Origin: a virus
Length of the DNA stretch: 41,372 nucleotides
Strand: one strand, 5' to 3'
IMG/VR virus record: IMGVR_UViG_3300032286_000420
Location: 1-41,372 of that record
The position numbers were made by a program, and so were the translations under genes. Shown here one piece after another: positions 25,583 through 31,722 of this stretch. The notes under the pieces were generated by a model. The model searched no databases. It worked only from the letters and a program-made list of their open reading frames with translations, and was not told the DNA's origin. Numbering within the stretch: position 1 is the first letter of the stretch; each line of letters starts with the position of its first letter.

Positions 25583-26700
25583 ATCACCAGCGCCGCCACC
25601 TTGGCCGCTGCGGCCGCTGCAGCCTCATCGATGAGGTGCGCATACCGCTGGGTGGTTTGCGGGCTGGCATGGCCCAACAGGCCGCCGATCTGCGGCAGCG
25701 AGAGGCCGGCGCTCACCCCCAGGCTGGCGAAGTTGTGCCGCAGGTCATGCACCCGCAGGTTGCGGATCTCGGCCGCGGCCAGCAGGTCGTCCCAGATCCG
25801 CCAGTAGCCGATCAGGTGGCCGTCATCATCGCCGGCGATCACCCAGTCGCTGTTGGACCGTTGCCGCAGATCTCTTAGGATTTGAATGGCCGCGGGGGGC
25901 AAATGCACTTTGCGATCGCTGCCATCCTGTCCGGTCTTATGAGCCTCGGCCGGCACCAGCAGCACCGCTGCATCGAGATCGATCCAATCCCACTGCGCGC
26001 ACATCAGCTCACGCACGCGGCAGCCGGTGACCAGCAGCAGGCGGATCAGCTGCACGAAGCGCCACCGCACTCCGGCATCGGCAAACGCGTCCAGTGCGGC
26101 GAGGAGCCGCTTCAGCTCCTCCCGGGTCAGATACCGCCGGCGCTTGCGCTCGGTGTTCATCTGGATGCCCTTGCACGGGTTCGTGCCCTTGGCGCGGATG
26201 CCCCACAGCTCGGCCAGGTTCATCGCCTTACGCAGGACGGCTAACGCGCGGTTCTGCTGGCCGTGGGGGAGCTCCTCCAGCATGTCGATCACCTGGAGGG
26301 CCTGCAGGGTAGCGACCTTCTCAGCGCCGATCCGCGGCAGCATGTGCCGCCGCCAGAGCACGTCGTAGCCGGTGGCTGTCGAGGCACGGACCCGGGTGGC
26401 GTAGTGCTTGTTCTTCACCAGCTCAGCCAGCTCGGCGATGGTCTTGCCGTGGCGCAGCAGCTGCTTGTCGGTGCCGGGTGCTTCGCCCTTGGCGACGGCC
26501 GCCAGGATCTTGATTGCTTCCTCGCGGGCCATGGTGAGGCTGACGACTTCGGCGCGGCCGATCTTGTGAGTCTGCTGCTTGCCGCTCGGCTCGCGATAGC
26601 GGACGTAGTAGGTGCGGACTCCCGTGGGCAGCACCATCAAACCGAGGCCGGAGATCTTCCTATCTGGCTGCCATTCACGCTTCATTTCACGCTCTCCCAT
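25579..26700 (-). CDS. int: Tyrosine integrase
   Basis: A 373-aa site-specific recombinase. The N-terminal arm-binding domain (GLGLMVLPTGVRTYYVRYREPSGKQQTHKIGRAEVVSLTMAREEA) is the DUF4102/P4-integrase-like type. A core-binding SAM-like domain spans about 75-165. The catalytic set is complete: R228 (TGCRVREL), H318-D-L-R321 (VHDLRHNF), H344 (LLGHAS), Y353 (QRYAHL). It reads away from attP, whose first arm-type motif overlaps its start codon, which suggests self-repression by arm binding. An alternative start at codon 6 (MKREWQ) is possible. Confidence 0.95.
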   Translation of the reverse strand: MGEREMKREWQPDRKISGLGLMVLPTGVRTYYVRYREPSGKQQTHKIGRAEVVSLTMAREEAIKILAAVAKGEAPGTDKQLLRHGKTIAELAELVKNKHYATRVRASTATGYDVLWRRHMLPRIGAEKVATLQALQVIDMLEELPHGQQNRALAVLRKAMNLAELWGIRAKGTNPCKGIQMNTERKRRRYLTREELKRLLAALDAFADAGVRWRFVQLIRLLLVTGCRVRELMCAQWDWIDLDAAVLLVPAEAHKTGQDGSDRKVHLPPAAIQILRDLRQRSNSDWVIAGDDDGHLIGYWRIWDDLLAAAEIRNLRVHDLRHNFASLGVSAGLSLPQIGGLLGHASPQTTQRYAHLIDEAAAAAAAKVAALVI

Positions 26701-26756
26701 TCGCGCACTATTCGCGCAGATTTGCGCGAACGGCCGGGATCTTGCGCGAACGGCCG
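26700..26756. repeat. Left attP arm: integrase arm-type repeats
   Basis: The octamer TTCGCGCA occurs at 26700-26707 and 26711-26718, and inverted at 26723-26730 and 26743-26750. The inverted pair lies inside two identical 15-mers, TTGCGCGAACGGCCG, at 26722-26736 and 26742-26756. The first copy covers the integrase ATG. Confidence 0.8.
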
Positions 26757-26832
26757 TAAATCCGTCAACCGAAAAAGGCGTTATGAATCAGAGCGATAGT
26801 GAAGATCCGTGAACCGGCGTGAACGTTTCGGG

Positions 26833-26882
26833 CGCGACTGAAAATCGCAGTGTCGGTGGTTCGATTCCGCCCCTGGGCACCA
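26833..26882 (+). other. attP core: 3' half of a tRNA-Phe-like gene
   Basis: The sequence folds as the 3' part of a tRNA: anticodon loop CTGAAAA (26838-26844, anticodon GAA), 3' anticodon strand, variable loop GTGTC, T-arm GGTGG-TTCGATT-CCGCC (26855-26871), acceptor strand CCTGGGC (26872-26878), A and CCA (to 26882). No D-arm or 5' acceptor strand lies upstream, so it is not a complete tRNA. This is the standard attP design that restores the host tRNA after integration. Confidence 0.82.
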
Positions 26883-26907
26883 AAAACCCCAACGATCTCA
26901 ATGATTT

Positions 26908-26945
26908 AACGGCGGCCGGTTCTGAGCTTTAAGGCCGCCGTTTTT
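26908..26945 (+). terminator. Intrinsic terminator beside attP
   Basis: Stem AACGGCGGCC (26908-26917) with GGCCGCCGTT (26933-26942), loop of 15 and a T-run at 26941-26945. It lies 25 bases after the tRNA 3' end. It would terminate the host tRNA transcript in the lysogen and any late transcript running through int. Confidence 0.85.
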
Positions 26946-26949
26946 GCTG

Positions 26950-26969
26950 TTCGCGCACTATTCGCGCAG
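26950..26969. repeat. Right attP arm: integrase arm-type repeats
   Basis: TTCGCGCA at 26950-26957 and 26961-26968, with the same 11-base spacing as the left pair. The 20 bases 26950-26969 are identical to 26700-26719. Confidence 0.8.
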
Positions 26970-26971
26970 GC

Positions 26972-27157
26972 TCAGCCCTGCTTCAGCTGCAGGCCTGCAC
27001 TGCGCATCCGGTGGATGCGGATGGGCGCCTCGGCGGGATCATCCAACGGGATCATCCGGTACTCATCAACGCCATGGGTCTCGGCCCAATACTGCGCAGC
27101 AACGTGGGTGGGGAACGGCCCAACGTGCCAGGGGCCGAGCTCGAGGATGTAGGTCAT
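26972..27157 (-). CDS. Small protein of unknown function
   Basis: A 61-aa protein, MTYILELGPWHVGPFPTHVAAQYWAETHG, with a basic end (RIHRMRSAGLQLKQ). It is of the type often found in phage early regions, where GPF.T...A..W....G recurs. ATG 27157 overlaps the stop of the upstream 37-aa gene (ATGA). It is the last leftward gene before attP. Confidence 0.6.
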   Translation of the reverse strand: MTYILELGPWHVGPFPTHVAAQYWAETHGVDEYRMIPLDDPAEAPIRIHRMRSAGLQLKQG

Positions 27158-27267
27158 TTCAGGGATGGATTGCGTTCGGCAGCGGTGAGGCTGGGGTGGT
27201 CGTCGTCGTCGTCATCCTCGGGCAGATCCTCGGGGATGTGGTCGTAGTTGGGATCGATTTTGGGCAT
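27154..27267 (-). CDS. Very small acidic protein
   Basis: A 37-aa frame with six consecutive Asp (MPKIDPNYDHIPEDLPE, then the Asp run, then HPSLTAAERNPSLK). ATGA coupling to the following gene supports translation. Highly acidic phage peptides can mimic DNA, but nothing here goes beyond composition. Confidence 0.5.
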   Translation of the reverse strand: MPKIDPNYDHIPEDLPEDDDDDDHPSLTAAERNPSLK

Positions 27268-27275
27268 GGTGGCCA

Positions 27276-27449
27276 TCAGGCCCACATGGCCTCGATCGTG
27301 AATGCCAGGTCGGCGTCACGGTTGCAGGCTTCGTCTAGCGCGGCATCAAAGCAAGCGTTGAAGACTTCCTCTGAGATGAGCTGGCGGATCAGATCGAGCA
27401 GGTCAGCGGTGGAGAGGGTGGCAAGCTTGGCGGTGAAGGTGGCGAGCAT
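27276..27449 (-). CDS. Small helical protein of unknown function
   Basis: A 57-aa protein from ATG 27449 (MLATFTAKLATLSTADLLDLIRQLI) predicted all-helical. Longer readings of the same frame pass through the intergenic region and are unlikely. It heads the short three-gene leftward set 27449-26972 and may have its own promoter: TATAGT on the minus strand at 27479-27474 lies 25 bases upstream, with no good -35. Confidence 0.55.
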   Translation of the reverse strand: MLATFTAKLATLSTADLLDLIRQLISEEVFNACFDAALDEACNRDADLAFTIEAMWA

Positions 27450-27584
27450 CGGTCCGGTGCGGTTGATGTGTGAACTATACACCGCAGACAGCGCACCATG
27501 CCGGGCCAGGGTAGCCCGTTTACAATCCGTCACATAGGCGATCGAGTCGCGTCCGTTACCGTTGGCCAAGTTGGGCCAGCGCCC
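27450..27584. promoter_or_regulatory. Divergent intergenic region between leftward and rightward small genes
   Basis: 135 bases without a credible gene. It includes GTGT-N7-ACAC (27469-27483), possible -10 elements TATAGT (minus, 27479-27474) and TACAAT (plus, about 27521), neither with a convincing -35. Divergent genes on both sides make it the likely site of two promoters. Confidence 0.35.
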
Positions 27585-27770
27585 ATGCGGGCTCACATCG
27601 TCGAGATCACCGCCAAGGTGGTGGTCCGCAGCGACACCGATCCAGATCAGCTGCCCGCAGACATCTACAGCCAAATCACTGAGTTCATCCGCAACGAGAC
27701 CGACATCCTCGACCTTGCCGTCGAGCTGTTCACCCTCCCCGACGATCTCAGTGGAACAGCACCACATTGA
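27585..27770 (+). CDS. Small acidic protein of unknown function
   Basis: A 61-aa protein from ATG 27585 (MRAHIVEITAKVVVRSDTDPDQL). It has a beta strand followed by helix (IYSQITEFIRNETDILDLAVELFTL). Its last 20 bases overlap the HNH gene that follows, and the two form a rightward pair within an otherwise leftward block. Confidence 0.55.
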   Translation: MRAHIVEITAKVVVRSDTDPDQLPADIYSQITEFIRNETDILDLAVELFTLPDDLSGTAPH

Positions 27771-28056
27771 CGAGACCCGGCTGGTCACCCGACGATCAGC
27801 TCGCGATCAGATCCATCTGGCTTGGAACTACCGCTGCGCCTACTGCAACGATCCCCTCGGCCGCAGCCCAACGCTCGATCACGTGGTGCCCAAGGTGCAC
27901 GGTGGTCTCACCGTCCGCGAAAATCTGATCAGCTGCTGCCTGATGTGCAACAGCCAGAAGGGCCACAAGGACTGGATTGAGTGGTATCGCGCCCAGCATT
28001 TTTGGTCATCCCTCGGCGAGTGGGCAATCGCCCGCTGGGTGGCTGGGGAGACCTAG
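27751..28056 (+). CDS. HNH endonuclease
   Basis: A 101-aa protein from GTG 27751. The HNH/zinc module is clear: CAYC, then LDHVVPKVHGG, ENLISCCLMCNSQKG; two CxxC pairs bind zinc, and the H-N-H residues sit in DH...EN...N. The C-terminal segment DWIEWYRAQHFW is seen in McrA-like free-standing HNH proteins. It could be a homing or packaging-associated nuclease. It lies far from terminase, which weakens a packaging role. It ends convergent with the leftward gene at 28053. Confidence 0.85.
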   Translation: MEQHHIDETRLVTRRSARDQIHLAWNYRCAYCNDPLGRSPTLDHVVPKVHGGLTVRENLISCCLMCNSQKGHKDWIEWYRAQHFWSSLGEWAIARWVAGET

Positions 28057-28226
28057 CGGGCTAGCAGGTGGTCAAGATACAGCTCGGCCTGCCATTGGTC
28101 GCTCGAGTAGCGGCACATCCCATGCGCGCAGCTGCGGTAATACAGCTCACCGCCATCGACTGGCTCGAGCGTCTCGATCCAGCCGTCGCCGCGATCCAAG
28201 CGGCTCACCAGCACCGGCTCACTCAT
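28053..28226 (-). CDS. Small protein of unknown function
   Basis: A 57-aa protein from ATG 28226, chosen because it overlaps the upstream stop as ATGA. It contains WIETLEPVDGGELYYRSCAHGMCRY with two Cys and ends in a helix (QWQAELYLDHLL). No family recognised. Confidence 0.6.
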   Translation of the reverse strand: MSEPVLVSRLDRGDGWIETLEPVDGGELYYRSCAHGMCRYSSDQWQAELYLDHLLAR

Positions 28227-28552
28227 GGCCGATCGCAAACGAACAGCTCACATCGTGCCGCAAAGCGGCCGCCGGTCTGGCGTGCCTCAGGGAACTCAAG
28301 GTTGCAGCGCTTGCGCGTCGCCTCCCATTGCACACAGTCCCAGCACATCCGCGGCGCCTCGGCTGGGCGGATTCGGGTCAAGGCTGCCGAGTAGATCGAC
28401 TGTGCCCGCAGCAGCGCATCCTGCAGCTGGATGGCGCCGGTGTCCGCCTCGAGCTGGTGCTCGGCCTTCGGGCCAAGGTTCACTCGGCAGTGCCAGGTAC
28501 GGTCGGCCCGATCGCAGAAGAGAAGCAACCGGCCGCCGTAGAGACTGATCAT
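28223..28552 (-). CDS. Cys-rich protein, possible metal-binding
   Basis: A 109-aa protein. The N-terminal half is beta-like (MISLYGGRLLLFCDRADRTWHC). The second half carries CWDCVQW, RKRCNLEFPEARQTGGRFAARCELF and a last VC: a C-x2-C...C...C set suggesting a small zinc site. I recall comparable 'CxxCxxW...C.l.fPEa' proteins in cyanobacteria, with no function known. Confidence 0.6.
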   Translation of the reverse strand: MISLYGGRLLLFCDRADRTWHCRVNLGPKAEHQLEADTGAIQLQDALLRAQSIYSAALTRIRPAEAPRMCWDCVQWEATRKRCNLEFPEARQTGGRFAARCELFVCDRP

Positions 28553-28791
28553 TCGACCTCGCCGTAGCTTGGCGCGTGGTAGAGCCGCTCCAGGATCATG
28601 CTGGCCGGTTCGTCTTCGTCGAGGCCCGAGACAACATAGGCCGCCACCGGATCGGACTGATCGGCCGACACGAACACGATCGAGGTGTCACGCTCCTTCA
28701 CCACCAGCAGGCTGGTCCGGGGGCTGCGCACCAGTAGCGCAACCGCCAGCCGCTCCCAAAAGCTCAGGCTTGCCAAATGTGATCCGCTCAT
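28549..28791 (-). CDS. Small protein of unknown function
   Basis: An 80-aa protein from ATG 28791, which overlaps the upstream stop as ATGA. It has a hydrophobic helix (WERLAVALLV) and SPRTSLLVVKERDTSIVFVSAD, then an acidic C-terminus. Longer readings of this frame run over the DUF3310 gene and are rejected. Confidence 0.55.
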   Translation of the reverse strand: MSGSHLASLSFWERLAVALLVRSPRTSLLVVKERDTSIVFVSADQSDPVAAYVVSGLDEDEPASMILERLYHAPSYGEVE

Positions 28792-29000
28792 GGCTCCAGT
28801 TTGCCGAGCAACCGGGCGAGATACCACTGCGCCTTCTTTAAGGACTCGACGCAGCCCTTGTGCCGCTCGCGCCAGATGTACTTGATCGCGTTCCCCTTGC
28901 AGTAGCCGCAGAACTCCTCTGGCGTCAGTGCGGCCTCGATTGCGTCGATGCACTCGATCTTGCCCTGGCGGTAGTGCGGCGGTTGGTTGACCAAATCCAT
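28788..29000 (-). CDS. DUF3310 family protein
   Basis: A 70-aa protein from ATG 29000. The signature is complete: VNQPPHYRQGKIECIDAIEAAL, FCGYCKGNAIKYIWRERHKG, ESLKKAQWYLARLL. DUF3310 proteins are common in phage early regions, sometimes called nucleotide kinase-like, without established activity. The start follows the previous stop by one base. Confidence 0.85.
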   Translation of the reverse strand: MDLVNQPPHYRQGKIECIDAIEAALTPEEFCGYCKGNAIKYIWRERHKGCVESLKKAQWYLARLLGKLEP

Positions 29001-29001
29001 G

Positions 29002-29289
29002 TCAGATAACGGTGCGGGTTTGATAGTTGGGATCTTCAGGATCAGGGCCGAAGCCGCTGACCTCAGTTGCCGGCGCTGCTGGCACCGGCTGAGCAGGTTT
29101 GACCTTGAGCCATTCGCGCAAGGCTTCACCCGTTGGTGTCTTGGCCGGCCATGCAATGAAGCGCAACAGCTCCTTGGTGTCGGTAAACAGCATGGAGACG
29201 TAGGGGCGCCAGGCCATGTAGCTGGTTCCGTTCCACCGATCGTGGCGGCGTACAACGCGCAGGCCGCCGGCTGCGAAGGTGTCAGTCAT
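29002..29289 (-). CDS. Small protein of unknown function
   Basis: A 95-aa protein from ATG 29289. It begins MTDTFAAGGLRVVRRHDRWNGTSYMAWRPYVSMLF, followed by a helix (TKELLRFIAWP) and a Pro/Ala-rich tail. No family recognised. Its start overlaps the upstream gene by 8 bases. Confidence 0.55.
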   Translation of the reverse strand: MTDTFAAGGLRVVRRHDRWNGTSYMAWRPYVSMLFTDTKELLRFIAWPAKTPTGEALREWLKVKPAQPVPAAPATEVSGFGPDPEDPNYQTRTVI

Positions 29290-29554
29290 GGCCCTCCAGT
29301 TCGGTGGCGATGGCGAGGAGTTCGGCGCGACATGCGCGACGCTCACCCCAAATACCTTTCAGTATTTCCGGATCATCTAACTCTGAGTGTGGCAACTCTG
29401 GAGCCGCCTGATCCGCAGCAGCACGAATGGCAGCGGCAATACCTTGAGCAGTAGTACCAGCCTGGCTAAACACCATGTTGGCAGCATCCATCACGGCCTG
29501 CGCGGATGGCGATAGCGGCTCTGGCCCTGGGAGGTTGTTAGGGGTGGTGATCAT
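29282..29554 (-). CDS. Small helical protein, tandem paralogue A
   Basis: A 90-aa protein with PLSPSAQAVMDAAN, then AQGIAAAIRAAADQ and RAELLAIATELEGH. The same three blocks recur in the next gene upstream, so the two arose by duplication. I recall this 'LSPAAQAVLDA...RAAADQ...LLAIA.ELE' family from Synechococcus/Cyanobium and their phages. Function unknown. Confidence 0.65.
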   Translation of the reverse strand: MITTPNNLPGPEPLSPSAQAVMDAANMVFSQAGTTAQGIAAAIRAAADQAAPELPHSELDDPEILKGIWGERRACRAELLAIATELEGHD

Positions 29555-29817
29555 TGGTGGTTCTCCAGTTCGGTGGCAATGTCGAGAAATTCACTCATAG
29601 CCTTTTGGTATCCCCATTGTGCTGCTGTCCAATAAGACAGTGTGTTGCCTTTAATCTTTTCCCATTGGTCAATTCTGGAAAAAGGAACGTCAATTTGTTT
29701 GTTTTGATCAGCAGCAGCAGCACGAATGGCGGCGGCAATTCGTTTGCGAGTGGCGAATGACGGATGGGAAACAACAGCATCCAGCACCGCCTGAGCAGCG
29801 GGTGATAGATCAGTCAT
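29551..29817 (-). CDS. Small helical protein, tandem paralogue B
   Basis: An 88-aa protein, MTDLSPAAQAVLDAVV, RKRIAAAIRAAAADQ and FLDIATELENH, paralogous to the gene downstream, to which it is joined by an ATGA overlap. The middle (PFSRIDQWEKIKGNTLSYW) is encoded by unusually AT-rich DNA (about 29600-29720) for this region. Confidence 0.65.
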   Translation of the reverse strand: MTDLSPAAQAVLDAVVSHPSFATRKRIAAAIRAAAADQNKQIDVPFSRIDQWEKIKGNTLSYWTAAQWGYQKAMSEFLDIATELENHQ

Positions 29818-30166
29818 TGGGCAGAGCCTCCAGGGCGCGGCGGATTTGAGATAGGTCGCATCCCCTGCCGTGCATAGCTAGGTCTGCATTGAGCGTGTCC
29901 AGTTGCAGTAGCGCCTCCTCCTTCAAACTCGGCGGTTTGAAGCGGCGAGAGTACCGAAGATCTTTTGCCAATGAAAACATGTCAGCAGCGCAAGGATCTT
30001 CTAACCAGTTACAGCACGCCTCCAGCTCCTGGTCGGCACCCCATTGTGCGGCGCTGGTAGCAAGGTAATGGTGGGCAGAAGGCAGTGGGTCCAGAAGTAA
30101 TCGCTCTTTTAACCACTGATTCACCAGCTCAGGCGGTGGTGTGATCGGGGAAGATTGGTCAGTCAT
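29810..30166 (-). CDS. Cyanobacterial-type hypothetical protein
   Basis: A 118-aa protein: SPITPPPELVNQWLKERLL, ATSAAQWGADQELEACCNWLE, then KPPSLKEEALLQLDTL and IRRALEALPND. I recall this arrangement from many hypothetical proteins of Synechococcus/Cyanobium, often in several copies per genome. No motif points to a function. The start overlaps the upstream stop (ATGA). Confidence 0.7.
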   Translation of the reverse strand: MTDQSSPITPPPELVNQWLKERLLLDPLPSAHHYLATSAAQWGADQELEACCNWLEDPCAADMFSLAKDLRYSRRFKPPSLKEEALLQLDTLNADLAMHGRGCDLSQIRRALEALPND

Positions 30167-30513
30167 CGCCCTGCCTCCTGCTCAAGTGCCTTGGCAGAAC
30201 CGTTGATGTCATGGCTTCGTAGCCACCTCGCCACCTCAAGGATGGCGGCGCGGGCTTCGGTCGATGCCCACCGCGATCCTGTTTCGCTGGTAATCGCGTC
30301 TGACACCCGCTCCACCAATCCCCCTGCCCCTGTCACTGGCGCCGGTTCCGCCACCTCCCGGCTGCTGGCCTGGCCGTGGGCTACGCCGAGGTTGTAGATG
30401 GCGCGATGACCTTGAGTCAAAGTTGCGCCTTGAAGCCACGTCTGCTTAAGCTCCTCATCCGTCGCCACCGGGGGCGGGACCATTTTTGTGACGTCAGGAG
30501 AATGGTTAGCCAT
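30163..30513 (-). CDS. Protein of unknown function
   Basis: A 116-aa protein. A helical N-terminal part (ATDEELKQTWLQGATLTQGHRAIYNLGVAHGQA) and a C-terminal helix pair (RAAILEVARWLRSHDINGSAKALEQEA) are joined by a Pro/Gly linker. The start overlaps the upstream RlpA-like stop as TGATG. Confidence 0.6.
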   Translation of the reverse strand: MANHSPDVTKMVPPPVATDEELKQTWLQGATLTQGHRAIYNLGVAHGQASSREVAEPAPVTGAGGLVERVSDAITSETGSRWASTEARAAILEVARWLRSHDINGSAKALEQEAGR

Positions 30514-30833
30514 CAGTACCGCACCTCCACGCGAGCGGTGCCATCGAGGGGCACACTAAGGCGATAGGCCGCACCTGCTGACAGGTCGATGCTGTTGCAG
30601 TCGCAGCGGTCCCGGATTGGCACCACCAGCGAGCGGCCGCGATGGGTGACGGTGACGCGGGTGCCGCAGGGCAGCCACGGATGTGCTGCGGATAAATCCC
30701 AATGGTGGTAGGTGCCGCCGCAAGCATCAGCTCGCCCGTTGTACCAGGGGTCGTAGACGGTGGCAGTCACGGTGCGGGCCTGGGCCGGTGCGGCAAGCAT
30801 GGCCAGCAGTAACAGAAGCCTCCTCATGCTCAT
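30513..30833 (-). CDS. Secreted RlpA-like double-psi beta-barrel protein
   Basis: A 106-aa protein from ATG 30833 (ATGA overlap with the gene upstream). A signal peptide (MSMRRLLLLLAMLAAPAQA) with a clear AxA site precedes a barrel domain: TVTATVYDPWYNGRADACGG, SAAHPWLPCGTRVTVTHRGRSLVVPIRDRCDCNSIDLSAGAA. The 'DR...IDLS..A' run is the RlpA/DPBB mark. Four Cys after cleavage suggest disulfides. It would act in the periplasm or at the cell wall, perhaps on peptidoglycan or as an early exclusion factor; catalytic competence is not shown. Confidence 0.75.
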   Translation of the reverse strand: MSMRRLLLLLAMLAAPAQARTVTATVYDPWYNGRADACGGTYHHWDLSAAHPWLPCGTRVTVTHRGRSLVVPIRDRCDCNSIDLSAGAAYRLSVPLDGTARVEVRY

Positions 30834-31111
30834 TTCCCCAGCAAATGACGACGGCATACTGCAATTGCCTGTTGCGCTTGCTTTTGCGTCATCACTGAAC
30901 CGGTGTCATCCATCGCCTGGCATACCTCAGCGTGGAGCTGTTCGTAGTCGGTGTCCCTGAAGTTGGGGCCGAGATCCTGGCAGAACTCTTGCCAAAGTCC
31001 GGTGTAAGTCGAACGCAGCGGGTGCCCCTTGGGCAGATCAGCGCGACCGCTGCGGGCATAAAGCGCGTCCATCATCGTGGCGCGTTGAAGGTCAAGTTGA
31101 TGGGGTTTCAT
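30830..31111 (-). CDS. Small protein of unknown function
   Basis: A 93-aa protein: HQLDLQRATMMDALYARSGR, GLWQEFCQDLGPNFRDTDY, then two C-terminal helices (QAQQAIAVCRRHLLG). ATGA overlaps at both ends tie it into the operon. No family recognised. Confidence 0.6.
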   Translation of the reverse strand: MKPHQLDLQRATMMDALYARSGRADLPKGHPLRSTYTGLWQEFCQDLGPNFRDTDYEQLHAEVCQAMDDTGSVMTQKQAQQAIAVCRRHLLGK

Positions 31112-31314
31112 GAGTGATCTTGTAGTGCTTGGCGAATGCTGAGCAGTTCTTCCCGGCGGGCTGAAATGATCGGCCCGCGGGCCAGTTTGCGCAGGTCATC
31201 CAGTCGGATGTCGATCAGCCGGCAAAGCCGCAACCGTTCATCCTGCTGGCCCGCATTGAACATGCCGGAATCGCTGATCAGGGCTTCCAGCTTGGCGCGG
31301 ATGTGGTCACCCAT
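31108..31314 (-). CDS. Small helical protein of unknown function
   Basis: A 68-aa charged, all-helical protein (MGDHIRAKLEALISDSGMFN, ERLRLCRLIDIRLDDLRKLARG). It starts in a TAATG overlap with the previous stop. No family recognised. Confidence 0.6.
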   Translation of the reverse strand: MGDHIRAKLEALISDSGMFNAGQQDERLRLCRLIDIRLDDLRKLARGPIISARREELLSIRQALQDHS

Positions 31315-31550
31315 TACGACACCTCCACTTCAGCGCCAGGCCAGCGGGCCTGGGCGTAGCGGATCGCGTGGCGCTTCGATTCCGCGTAAGTGATCCAGAT
31401 CATCGGCCGAGCGCCGGGCTTGAAAACCAACACCCGATACTCCCGCGTTCGACTGCCGGGTCGAGGTCGGCTTACGCCTTCCCCATGCTTGCTGGTGGGC
31501 AGTTCTTCGCTCCACTGCCAAGGAAGCATTGCTCCTGTTGTTTTAGTCAT
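31314..31550 (-). CDS. Small basic protein of unknown function
   Basis: A 78-aa protein from ATG 31550 (MTKTTGAMLPWQWSEELPTSKHG). The end YRVLVFKPGARPMIWITYAESKRHAIRYAQARWPGAEVEV resembles the 'V.....A.RYA..RWPGA.V.V' class of small proteins with a beta-alpha-beta fold, also suggested for the next gene upstream. A longer reading from 31598 is possible. Confidence 0.55.
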   Translation of the reverse strand: MTKTTGAMLPWQWSEELPTSKHGEGVSRPRPGSRTREYRVLVFKPGARPMIWITYAESKRHAIRYAQARWPGAEVEVS

Positions 31551-31722
31551 GGATGCTTGGGTCGGTAACGGTTTCAGGGTTGAGCCATTCGATTTCATCC
31601 CACCACGGCAGCCAGCCGGATTGCTCGGCGATCTGTTTGGCCTCGGTCATCGTGTGCGCCGTGATCGACTCGATCACGCTGGCCGAACGGATCTGGAAGT
31701 AGAACTGGCGGGGCGTGGTCAT
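31543..31722 (-). CDS. Small protein of unknown function
   Basis: A 59-aa protein from ATG 31722, in ATGA overlap with the upstream 48-aa gene. RQFYFQIRSASVIESITAHTMTEAKQIAEQSG suggests a beta-alpha unit; the acidic end WWDEIEWLNPETVTD is Trp-rich. Function unknown. Confidence 0.55.
   Translation of the reverse strand: MTTPRQFYFQIRSASVIESITAHTMTEAKQIAEQSGWLPWWDEIEWLNPETVTDPSIHD

Noticed and set aside
26790-26882. A complete tRNA gene
   Set aside because: The T-arm, anticodon loop and acceptor 3' strand are present, but no D-arm or matching 5' acceptor strand lies upstream; it is an attP core.
26700-26969. CRISPR-like array from the repeated TTCGCGCA units
   Set aside because: Repeats are 8-20 bases, mixed in orientation and not evenly spaced; they flank a tRNA core beside an integrase.
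27276-27788. 170-aa minus-strand gene reaching to 27788
   Set aside because: The upstream two thirds read through the divergent gap and antisense to two plus-strand genes; the 57-aa start at 27449 is more likely.
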